DNA from: Paracoccaceae bacterium
Lineage (GTDB): Bacteria; Pseudomonadota; Alphaproteobacteria; Rhodobacterales; Rhodobacteraceae
Length of the DNA: 6,542 bases
NCBI GenBank assembly: GCA_018647275.1
Contig: JABGTH010000176.1
Location: forward strand, 1-6,542
Direction of reading: 5' to 3'
Shown: in pieces, positions 1-5,579 of the stretch
Layout: each line of letters begins with the position of its first letter
How positions within the stretch are numbered: the first letter of the stretch is position 1
Program-made: the position numbers and the translations under genes
The notes under the pieces: model-generated
Database searches by the model: none
Told to the model about the DNA's origin: nothing
The model's input: the letters and a program-made list of their open reading frames with translations, nothing else

Positions 1-571
1 AGAAACACAGTTTGAGCTAATGGATATTCAGGAACAGACGGGCACGACCTTTGTAATTGTCACCCACGATCAAGAAGAGGCAATGACGGTTGCTTCCCGC
101 GTTGCTGTTATGGACGAGGGACGCATTATTCAGGTTGCTACTCCTGAGAAAATTTATGAAGGACCCAATTCTGTTTATGTTGCTGATTTTATTGGTGACG
201 TGAACATTCTGACCGGTCCAGTTAAGGCGGTTGGTGCCGACACATATTTACTGGATTTTGATGGGATGGAGCCAATGACCGCAGCCAGTGACCGAACCTT
301 TGCTGAGGGTGCAACCGCACACTTGGCAATTCGCCCGGAGAAAATTGGCATTCACGTGGAACGCCCTGAAGGGCCCAATTCTGTACAAGGCAAGGTACTG
401 GATATCGCGTATTTAGGTAACTTAAGTACCTATCACGTGCAGTTGCCGAACGGTCAAATCATTAAAGCGCAAACTGCAAACACACGTCGTGTTTCACGTC
501 GCGCGTTTACATGGGAAGATCCTGTTTGGGTTAGTTGGAGCGCCACAGCTGGCGTTCTTTTGGATCGCTGA
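1..571 (+). CDS. potG: Putrescine ABC transporter ATP-binding protein PotG, C-terminal part (5' end outside window)
   Basis: This is the C-terminal half of the cytoplasmic ATPase that drives polyamine uptake through the PotH/PotI permease pair. The frame is open from base 2, giving 189 visible residues. The Walker A, signature and Walker B motifs must lie upstream. Visible first is the helix after the D-loop, then the switch region VTHDQEEAMT, whose H-loop histidine is codon 65-67. Next come the conserved stretches VAVMDEGRIIQ and YVADFIGDVN, which end the nucleotide-binding domain. The remainder is a TOBE-type regulatory domain ending NTRRVSRRAFTWEDPVWVSW, which resembles the end of PotG more than that of generic MalK-like ATPases. 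The ATG at base 20 is internal, because homology continues before it. The stop codon lies 1 nt before the proposed potH start, so the genes are probably co-transcribed. Putrescine rather than spermidine is inferred from resemblance to the PotFGHI set and is not shown by the sequence. Confidence 0.94.
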   Translation, partial: ETQFELMDIQEQTGTTFVIVTHDQEEAMTVASRVAVMDEGRIIQVATPEKIYEGPNSVYVADFIGDVNILTGPVKAVGADTYLLDFDGMEPMTAASDRTFAEGATAHLAIRPEKIGIHVERPEGPNSVQGKVLDIAYLGNLSTYHVQLPNGQIIKAQTANTRRVSRRAFTWEDPVWVSWSATAGVLLDR

Positions 572-572
572 T

Positions 573-1448
573 TTGAGACGCTTTGTCCTCATCTCCGTGC
601 CATATTTATGGCTGCTGACCTTGTTCCTGATTCCGTTTGTAATCGTGTTTAAAATAGCGTTGTCTGACGCTGCGCTGGCGATCCCGCCCTACATGCCTAC
701 GATGAAAGACGGTTTACGCGCGATGTTATCGCAGCTGGATTTTGAGAATTTTGTATTCTTGACTGAAGATGACTTGTATTGGAAGGCGTACTTAAGCAGT
801 CTTAAAATCGCGTTTATCTCAACCGTTCTGACGCTGCTGTTAGGCTACCCAATTGCATACGCGATGGCACGCGCCCCTCACGAGTGGCGGGCTACCTTGA
901 TGATGCTTATTATCCTACCATTTTGGACCAGTTTTTTGATCCGCGTATATGCATGGGTGGGGATTCTAAGCACGGAAGGTCTGTTGAACCGCTTCTTGTT
1001 TTGGATCGGGGCAATCAGTGAGCCGTTGATGATTTTGAACACATCCACGGCCGTCTATATTGGTATCGTTTACACCTACATACCGTTTATGATTTTACCG
1101 ATTTACGCGGCGCTTGAACGTCTTGATGCTTCGCTAATCGAAGCGGCTGAAGATCTGGGCTGTTCAAGGGTGAAAGCGTTTTGGTTGATCACAATACCAC
1201 TGTCTAAAGGTGGCATAATTGCAGGATGTTTCTTAGTTTTCATTCCAGCGTTGGGCGAGTTTGTGATCCCATCATTGCTGGGTGGATCTGGTACTTTGAT
1301 GATTGGTAAGGTGCTGTTTGAGGAGTTCTTTTCGAACCGAGATTGGCCGGTTGCGAGTGCGGTTGCAGTAATCTTGCTAATAATTTTGATCATCCCAATT
1401 ATCCTGTTTCAACGAAATGAACAACGCCAACAGGAGGCCGAAGGATGA
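573..1448 (+). CDS. potH: Putrescine ABC transporter permease PotH (TTG start proposed)
   Basis: Inner-membrane permease subunit of the polyamine importer, pairing with PotI and contacting PotG. With a TTG start at 573 the protein has 291 residues and begins RRFVLISVPYLWLL, where recognisable PotH similarity starts. It has about six membrane helices. After helix 1 there is a long periplasmic segment containing AIPPY, as in E. coli PotH. Further landmarks are LIRVYAW (residues 122-128), the EAA loop that docks on the ATPase (EAA at 190-192, G196), and NRDWPVASAVAV near the C-terminus. The frame stays open upstream to a GTG at 489, but that start would overlap potG by 83 nt, lacks a Shine-Dalgarno sequence and adds residues that look like out-of-frame potG. 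The TTG has only a weak GGA at 562-564, so translation may rely on coupling to potG termination 1 nt upstream. The last codons contain the ribosome-binding site of potI. Confidence 0.92.
   Translation: MRRFVLISVPYLWLLTLFLIPFVIVFKIALSDAALAIPPYMPTMKDGLRAMLSQLDFENFVFLTEDDLYWKAYLSSLKIAFISTVLTLLLGYPIAYAMARAPHEWRATLMMLIILPFWTSFLIRVYAWVGILSTEGLLNRFLFWIGAISEPLMILNTSTAVYIGIVYTYIPFMILPIYAALERLDASLIEAAEDLGCSRVKAFWLITIPLSKGGIIAGCFLVFIPALGEFVIPSLLGGSGTLMIGKVLFEEFFSNRDWPVASAVAVILLIILIIPIILFQRNEQRQQEAEG
1432..1437 (+). promoter_or_regulatory. Ribosome-binding site of potI inside the end of potH
   Basis: A full AGGAGG lies 7 nt before the potI ATG at 1445 and is embedded in the last codons of potH. With the ATGA stop/start overlap at 1445-1448 it fixes the potI start and indicates translational coupling of the two permeases, which are needed in equal amounts. 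Confidence 0.85.
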
Positions 1449-2260
1449 ACCGCCTAAGCTCATTTAATGTTGTATCGCTGACATTTGGCTTTGCGTTTCT
1501 TTATCTACCGATGTTGATCCTGGTGATTTACAGTTTCAACAAATCAAAGTTAGTGACTGTTTGGGCAGGGTTTTCAACCAAATGGTACGGCGATTTATTG
1601 AGCAATGACGCCTTTCTTGACGCTGCATGGGTGACGTTGAAAGTGGCTGTGATCTCGTCGTCAATTGCTACCGTGTTGGGTACGATGGCAGCCTACACTC
1701 TGGTCAGAGGTGGCCGATTTTTTGGGCGTACATTGTTTTCTGGAATGATTTACGCGCCGCTTGTAATGCCTGAAGTCATTACCGGTTTGTCGTTACTCTT
1801 GTTGTTCATTGGTATCGGAATGGACCGAGGAGTTATGACAATCGTCTTAGCGCATACAACGTTCTCGATGTGCTTTGTATCAGTCGTAGTGTCGTCACGA
1901 TTGGCAACGTTTGATCGCTCATTAGAAGAAGCCGCCCTTGATTTGGGTGCATCGCCGTTTCAAGCATTTAGATTAGTCACCCTGCCAATTATTGCGCCTG
2001 CAGTTGTTTCCGGTTGGTTGTTAGCCTTCACGCTGTCTCTGGATGATTTGGTTATTGCCTCGTTTGCGACTGGGCCATCCGGTACCACGTTGCCAATGAA
2101 GATATGGTCGTCTGTTCGATTGGGTGTGAGCCCTGAGATAAATGCGCTGAGCTCCATTTTGATCGGACTGGTGGCCAGTGGGGTGATCATTGCGTCACTG
2201 GTATCTAAGCGAAATTCAGTCCGTTTGCGGCTAGAAGAGCGTACTGCTGAACGACTTTAA
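1445..2260 (+). CDS. potI: Putrescine ABC transporter permease PotI
   Basis: Second inner-membrane permease of the polyamine importer, 271 residues, close to the usual family length. Helix 1 is near residues 10-30 (FGFAFLYLPMLILVIYSF), with about six helices in total. The cytoplasmic EAA loop reads LEEAALDLGASPFQAF, with E162-A163-A164 and G168, and contacts the ATPase. Downstream, SLDDLVIASFATGP, TTLPMKIWSSVR and SPEINALSS are typical of PotI. The ATG overlaps the potH stop codon (ATGA) and is preceded by a perfect Shine-Dalgarno sequence, so the start is secure. It is the last intact gene of the pot operon in the window. No substrate-binding protein follows it, so that gene is presumably upstream of potG or elsewhere. 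A short hairpin begins 9 nt after the stop. Confidence 0.94.
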   Translation: MNRLSSFNVVSLTFGFAFLYLPMLILVIYSFNKSKLVTVWAGFSTKWYGDLLSNDAFLDAAWVTLKVAVISSSIATVLGTMAAYTLVRGGRFFGRTLFSGMIYAPLVMPEVITGLSLLLLFIGIGMDRGVMTIVLAHTTFSMCFVSVVVSSRLATFDRSLEEAALDLGASPFQAFRLVTLPIIAPAVVSGWLLAFTLSLDDLVIASFATGPSGTTLPMKIWSSVRLGVSPEINALSSILIGLVASGVIIASLVSKRNSVRLRLEERTAERL

Positions 2261-2268
2261 GCGTGAGG

Positions 2269-2285
2269 TCTGGGATGTGCCCAGA
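2269..2285 (+). terminator. Small hairpin after potI, possible weak transcript end
   Basis: TCTGGG (2269-2274) and CCCAGA (2280-2285) pair perfectly around the 5-nt loop ATGTG, starting 9 nt after the potI stop. There is no uninterrupted T-run directly behind it, only ATTTTG about 8 nt further on. It is therefore a poor intrinsic terminator and may instead protect the 3' end of the pot mRNA. Confidence 0.35.
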
Positions 2286-2314
2286 TAGGTGCCATTTTGT
2301 GGGAAATTCTAGAA

Positions 2315-2346
2315 ATTTAGACTGATTTTTGACAGCTTGGTATGCT
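2315..2346 (+). promoter_or_regulatory. Weak promoter-like sequence before the ugd remnant
   Basis: The 127-nt gap between potI and the ugd remnant is AT-richer than its surroundings. It contains TAGACT (2317-2322) and TATGCT (2341-2346), 18 nt apart, each matching 4 of 6 positions of the sigma-70 consensus. A perfect TTGACA also occurs at 2329-2334 but has no partner -10 box at 16-18 nt. One of these may have been the ugd promoter; none is convincing. Nothing else recognisable lies in 2286-2387. Confidence 0.22.
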
Positions 2347-2387
2347 TGGATCGCCTCAAAAGGAAAAGTTTTTAAGGTAGTAGGTGC

Positions 2388-2665
2388 ATGAAGATTGCGA
2401 TGATCGGCACAGGCTATGTTGGGTTGGTGTCTGTTTTTCAGACTTTGGGCATGACGCTGTTTGCGTAGATAAAGACCCATCCAAAATTGAAATCCTTGAA
2501 GCAGGTAAGGTTCCGATCTGCGAACTCGGCCTTGACGTACTTATGGCAAAAAATGTTGCTGCTGGTCACTTGTTATTCTCAGGGGATTTGGCAGAAGCTG
2601 TTGATGGTGCTGAAGCAATCTTTATCTCTGTCGGCACGCCAATTAAATCTATTGGCGAACCATAG
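2388..2665 (+). pseudogene. ugd: Remnant of UDP-glucose 6-dehydrogenase, frameshifted and truncated
   Basis: An intact Ugd oxidises UDP-glucose to UDP-glucuronate with NAD+ in the cytoplasm and supplies envelope polysaccharide synthesis. Here only the N-terminal NAD-binding Rossmann part remains. From the ATG at 2388 the frame reads MKIAMIGTGYVGLVS, containing the GxGxxG motif, then shifts and meets a TAG at 2467-2469. The correct continuation is in the neighbouring frame: GVCFSDFGHDAVCVDKD, then AGKVPICELGL, AEAVDGAEAIFISVGTP, and a TAG at 2663-2665. The break coincides with ggtgtct at 2426-2432. An intact gene would need this 7-mer twice in tandem to encode LVSGVC, so one copy has probably been lost. 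Similarity stops after GTP near 2641, leaving roughly 85 of about 440 codons. ELGL, where EPGL is expected, fits relaxed constraint. I infer a dead gene; a functional short peptide is unlikely. Confidence 0.85.
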
Positions 2666-2696
2666 GGAACCAAAACGGCTCTGATACGGTCAAAAA

Positions 2697-3566
2697 TTAG
2701 GCTTTTGTTTGGCGTGACAGTTGTACCGCTAAAATGCCTGCAGCGATGATCACAACGCCTACAATGTCATACAACCCTAACTGCTCTCCCAAGATAACGG
2801 CGGCAATTGCTACCCCAAAGAATGGGTTGAGGAAGTGAAACGTTGCTGCGCGCACGGCCCCAATCCGCTCGACCAATTTGAACCATATCCAGGTTGCTAA
2901 AAGCCCTGGCGCTAAAGTGGTGTAGATAAAGGCAACGATTAGTGGTGAGCTGAAGTTCACAGTGAATGTTTCCGTCGCAATCGAAGCGATTGCCAATATT
3001 GCGGAACCTACTAACATTTGCAGACCAACAATCATCAACAGGTTTCCGCCCGAGGATGCATTGCGCATAGAAAGCGTCGCAACCGTCAGGGCGACAGCCG
3101 CAATGATACACAGGGCTATCCCTGTCGCGTCCACGCCAGCCTCAATCCTTGTCGCCATGATCATCGTGACACCAACGAGCCCCAGTACAAGACCTGCCAT
3201 GCCAAATATCGGGAGGCGTTCTTTAAAGAGTAGCCAACCTGCCACAGCGACCATCAATGGCATGCTTGAGGCAATGATTGAGGCAACAGATGCTTCGATT
3301 GTTTGCATCGCGTAAAAGTTCAGACCTAGGTACAGGGCGTTCTGGCACATTCCAAAAACGAAAGTTGCTTTCCATTGCTCTGATGTCAGCCGCATGGATT
3401 GTCCCAACGCGCGTGCAATCGTGACCCCGATTAAACCTGAGAGGAAGAACCGTAAAGCAAGAGATGCTAACGGAGGGGCATCAACCACGATAATGCGAGC
3501 GGATGTGAAGGCTGATGACCAGATCAGTGCGAACAAAAGTCCCATGCCGATTGCACGTAAGTCCAT
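2697..3566 (-). CDS. EamA/DMT-family transporter with ten membrane helices
   Basis: Inner-membrane protein of the drug/metabolite transporter superfamily, 289 residues, the usual size. It has two tandem EamA repeats of about five helices each, roughly residues 5-138 and 147-284. Family hallmarks are LALRFFLSGLIG (36-47), an ASSMPLMVAVAGWLLFKER stretch ending repeat 1 (99-117), and its counterpart FLNPFFGVAIAAVILGE (245-261) in repeat 2. Relatives export amino acids or other small metabolites. The substrate cannot be told from the sequence. The ATG at 3566 was chosen because GGAG (3577-3574) lies 7 nt upstream and the protein then begins directly with helix 1. An in-frame ATG at 3680 would add 38 residues translated through the hup terminator. 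The gene follows hup on the same strand, across that terminator. Its 3' end faces the ugd remnant, and no clear terminator is visible between them. Confidence 0.92.
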   Translation of the reverse strand: MDLRAIGMGLLFALIWSSAFTSARIIVVDAPPLASLALRFFLSGLIGVTIARALGQSMRLTSEQWKATFVFGMCQNALYLGLNFYAMQTIEASVASIIASSMPLMVAVAGWLLFKERLPIFGMAGLVLGLVGVTMIMATRIEAGVDATGIALCIIAAVALTVATLSMRNASSGGNLLMIVGLQMLVGSAILAIASIATETFTVNFSSPLIVAFIYTTLAPGLLATWIWFKLVERIGAVRAATFHFLNPFFGVAIAAVILGEQLGLYDIVGVVIIAAGILAVQLSRQTKA

Positions 3567-3637
3567 TTTTGTTCTCCACCCTATTTCCCAAATGGTTCTT
3601 TCGCAAAATAGGTTAGTGTTCAAGGGATGGGCTGCGT

Positions 3638-3669
3638 AAACAAAAAGGGCCGCCACATTGGCGACCCTT
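3638..3669 (-). terminator. Intrinsic terminator of the HU gene
   Basis: Read on the minus strand, AAGGGTCGCC and GGCGGCCCTT form a 10-bp stem (one T-G wobble) around the loop AATGT, directly followed by TTTTTGTTT. It lies 24 nt after the HU stop codon. On the plus strand the hairpin has no T-run, so it acts only in the minus direction. It separates HU from the EamA gene, which would receive only readthrough from HU or need its own promoter within 3567-3637. Confidence 0.87.
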
Positions 3670-3693
3670 CCTGAATTCATGCAGAATGAAAGC

Positions 3694-3981
3694 TTAGCCG
3701 TTCACGCTGTCTTTCAACGCTTTTGCGATTGTCATTTTGACAACTTTGTCTGCGTCTTTTTTGAACTGCTCGCCAGTTGCAGGGTTACGAACCATGCGCT
3801 CTGGACGTTCGCGGCAATAGATTTTGCCAACGCCTGGCAAAGTGACTGCGCCACCACCAGAAACTTCTTTTGTGATCAGTGCACATACTGCTTCAAGAGC
3901 TGCGCCTGCTGCTTTTTTGTCTGCGCCCATTTCTTCAGCCAGTGCGGCGACGAGTTGGGTTTTTGTCATTGGTTTAGCCAT
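3694..3981 (-). CDS. hup: HU-type nucleoid DNA-binding protein
   Basis: Small histone-like protein that dimerises and bends DNA non-specifically, organising the nucleoid and assisting replication, recombination and transcription. The 95 residues match HU/IHF length. The N-terminal helices (MTKTQLVAALAEEMGADKKAAGAALEAV, 5-32) form the dimer body. TLPGVGKIYCRERPER leads into the beta-arm, and the arm tip R65-N66-P67 followed by ATGE holds the proline that intercalates between base pairs. The C-terminal helix is DADKVVKMTIAKALKDSV. A pure HU role rather than IHF is inferred from overall similarity. C33 and C56 (in the arm) are unusual compared with enteric HU, which lacks cysteine. The start at 3981 has AAGGAGA (3995-3989) 7 nt upstream. 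The in-frame upstream extension to 4134 is promoter DNA and the amn end. It has a terminator behind it and a 130-nt gap to amn, so it is probably monocistronic. Confidence 0.95.
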   Translation of the reverse strand: MAKPMTKTQLVAALAEEMGADKKAAGAALEAVCALITKEVSGGGAVTLPGVGKIYCRERPERMVRNPATGEQFKKDADKVVKMTIAKALKDSVNG

Positions 3982-3988
3982 TTTTAGG

Positions 3989-3995
3989 TCTCCTT
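3989..3995 (-). promoter_or_regulatory. Ribosome-binding site of the HU gene
   Basis: AAGGAGA on the minus strand, 7 nt before the ATG at 3981, is strong and decides the start against the longer open frame. Just upstream a small stem GCCC (4001-4004) / GGGC (4011-4014) with a 6-nt loop could form in the leader; it leaves the site itself unpaired. Confidence 0.85.
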
Positions 3996-4025
3996 CGTCC
4001 GCCCGATGTTGGGCCTCATTTAAAG

Positions 4026-4064
4026 AATGTAACGGAATGTTGTGTCCAAACACAACAAATTGTA
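4026..4064 (-). promoter_or_regulatory. Candidate HU promoter region
   Basis: Two sigma-70-like options exist on the minus strand. One is TTGTGT (4055-4050) with TACATT (4031-4026) at an 18-nt spacing, which would give a leader of about 40 nt. The other is a better -10 box TACAAT (4064-4059), but with no good -35 box 16-18 nt before it. The region is AT-rich and lies between the amn stop and the HU ribosome-binding site, so a promoter here is expected. Which box is used cannot be decided by eye. Confidence 0.4.
4038..4057. repeat. Perfect 8-4-8 inverted repeat in the HU promoter region
   Basis: TGTTGTGT (4038-4045) and ACACAACA (4050-4057) are exact reverse complements around CCAA. The repeat covers the candidate TTGTGT -35 box and lies just downstream of the alternative TACAAT -10 box. 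That position suits an operator for a dimeric repressor or autoregulation; alternatively it could form a leader hairpin. There is no T-run behind either arm, so it is not an intrinsic terminator for amn. Confidence 0.5.
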
Positions 4065-4111
4065 GCAGGTAAAAGCAGTAAAATATGTGATTTTGGCGCT
4101 TTTTTTCGGAT

Positions 4112-5578
4112 TTATAGGAATGCGGTTTCCTCAAAAGACCTTAATTTGCGGCTTTGGATGCGTTCTAGCGGCATTTCACGTAAATGTTCCATCGCCCGAA
4201 TTCCGATCATTAAGTGATTTGCGACCTGGGTTTTGTAAAAATCTGAGGCCATTCCAGGCAGTTTTAGCTCCCCGTGGAGTGGCTTATCAGAGACACAAAG
4301 TAAGGTCCCATAAGGAACGCGGAATCGGTATCCGTTGGCCGCAATCGTTGCGCTTTCCATGTCTAAAGCGACAGCGCGTGATTGGCTGAGGCGTTGGACA
4401 GGGCCAGATTGATCGCGCAATTCCCAGTTGCGATTATCGATGGTTGCGACAGTTCCTGTCCGCATAATCCGCTTCAGTTCAAATCCCTCAAGTTTGGTCA
4501 CTTGGGCCACGGCGGTTTCCAGTGCGATCTGAATTTCTGCTAAGGCTGGGATTGGAACCCAAACAGGAAGGTCGTCGTCCAGAACGTGGTCTTCACGTAA
4601 GTAAGCATGTGCCAAAACGAAATCGCCTAAGGCTTGGGTGTTGCGCAATCCAGCACAGTGACCAACCATCAACCATGCATGTGGGCGCAGCACGGCGATA
4701 TGGTCAGTTGCGGTCTTGGCGTTTGAAGGGCCAACACCGATGTTGACCAACGTGATGCCAGAACCATCAGCACGCTTTAGATGGTAGGTTGGCATTTGTG
4801 GCGTTTTGTCTGAGGTCGAAAGTTCCTCGTCGCCTTTGGTGATCTCTTCATTCCCTGTTGAAACAAAGGCGGTGTAACCGCTTTGGGGGTCACTCAATTG
4901 GCTGCGTCCGTAGGATTCAAATTCGGACACATAGAACTGATAGTTTGTGAACAAGACGTGGTTTTGGAAGTGGGATGGATCAGTCGCCGTGTAATGTGAC
5001 AAACGCGCTAACGAATAATCGACGCGTTGCGCGGTGAACGGTGCCAGTGGTCCGGTGTCGTCTGGCGATACATATGTACCATTCACGATATCATCGTTTG
5101 TTGTGCTAAGGTCCGGCACATCAAAGAAGTCACGAAGTGTGAAGTCTGCTGCGCCTTCTTGGGGTACAGTGATGCTAGGGTCACTTGCTACTGCGAAATG
5201 AACTGGGATTGGCGTGGTCGAAGACATCACTTGAACGGATGTTTTATGATTTTCGATTAGCAATCCGATTTGTTGAATTAGATAGTCACGAAACAGGTCG
5301 GGGCGTGTGATTGTCGCCGCATATGTGCCCGGTGATGAGACGTGGCCAAATGCCAATCTAGTATCAATTTTGGCAAAGCTGGTCGTGGTTATGCGCACCT
5401 CTGGGTAAAACGCGCGAATACGTCCCTTAGGTGCGCCGTCAACCATTGCCGTGGTGAAAGCACCACATAAGAATTTAGTTGCTTCGGTGTACAACTTTTC
5501 CAGCTGTGCAACTGCGGATGCTGCGTCATCAAATTTTTTTGGGGCGTCTACGTCGGGTGTTAAAATCTCTTTGCTCAT
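4112..5578 (-). CDS. amn: AMP nucleosidase
   Basis: Cytoplasmic enzyme (EC 3.2.2.4) that hydrolyses AMP to adenine and ribose 5-phosphate, helping set adenylate pools. At 488 residues it matches E. coli Amn (about 484). The N-terminal AMP nucleosidase-specific domain covers roughly residues 20-180. The C-terminal half is a nucleoside-phosphorylase-like domain with VNIGVGPSNAKTATDH (278-293), the VGHCAGLR loop (305-312), the ribose-binding ALDMES (404-409) and SDKPLHGE (430-437), whose aspartate D431 is the expected general acid at the purine. All these elements are intact. The ATG lies 1 nt after the ade stop, with a weak AGAG (5589-5586) 7 nt upstream, so translation is probably coupled to ade. 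Its product adenine is the substrate of Ade, which makes the pairing functionally coherent. No clear terminator follows; the HU promoter begins within about 60 nt. Confidence 0.97.
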   Translation of the reverse strand: MSKEILTPDVDAPKKFDDAASAVAQLEKLYTEATKFLCGAFTTAMVDGAPKGRIRAFYPEVRITTTSFAKIDTRLAFGHVSSPGTYAATITRPDLFRDYLIQQIGLLIENHKTSVQVMSSTTPIPVHFAVASDPSITVPQEGAADFTLRDFFDVPDLSTTNDDIVNGTYVSPDDTGPLAPFTAQRVDYSLARLSHYTATDPSHFQNHVLFTNYQFYVSEFESYGRSQLSDPQSGYTAFVSTGNEEITKGDEELSTSDKTPQMPTYHLKRADGSGITLVNIGVGPSNAKTATDHIAVLRPHAWLMVGHCAGLRNTQALGDFVLAHAYLREDHVLDDDLPVWVPIPALAEIQIALETAVAQVTKLEGFELKRIMRTGTVATIDNRNWELRDQSGPVQRLSQSRAVALDMESATIAANGYRFRVPYGTLLCVSDKPLHGELKLPGMASDFYKTQVANHLMIGIRAMEHLREMPLERIQSRKLRSFEETAFL

Positions 5579-5579
5579 T

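Noticed and set aside
2302..2319. TTCTAGAA palindrome with AT-rich flanks between potI and ugd
   Set aside because: The core is only 8 bases and the flanks do not extend the symmetry, so it is expected by chance in AT-rich sequence.
2205..2480. Minus-strand open frame of 91 codons across the potI end and ugd remnant
   Set aside because: It overlaps coding sequence on the other strand, has no recognisable domain, and reads antisense through the ugd homology.
2384..2665. A 93-residue protein starting at GTG 2384
   Set aside because: Its first residues are an out-of-frame reading of the ugd start. The later part is genuine Ugd sequence in the shifted frame, so this is a pseudogene artefact.
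3567..3680. N-terminal extension of the EamA protein to an ATG at 3680
   Set aside because: It would be translated through the HU terminator hairpin and adds hydrophilic residues unlike the family, while the ATG at 3566 has a well-spaced GGAG.
4091..4107. Run of seven T after GGCGC on the plus strand as a terminator
   Set aside because: No stem of useful length precedes the T-run on the plus strand, and on the minus strand it is an A-run, so it cannot end amn transcription.
3982..4134. N-terminal extension of HU to 4134
   Set aside because: The extra 51 residues come from the promoter region and the end of amn. HU proteins start at MAKPMTKTQL-type sequences, and a strong Shine-Dalgarno sequence lies at 3995-3989.
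4087..4389. Plus-strand frames opposite amn, hup, ade and the EamA gene
   Set aside because: They are all antisense shadows of well-supported minus-strand genes and show low-complexity or unfamiliar protein sequence.
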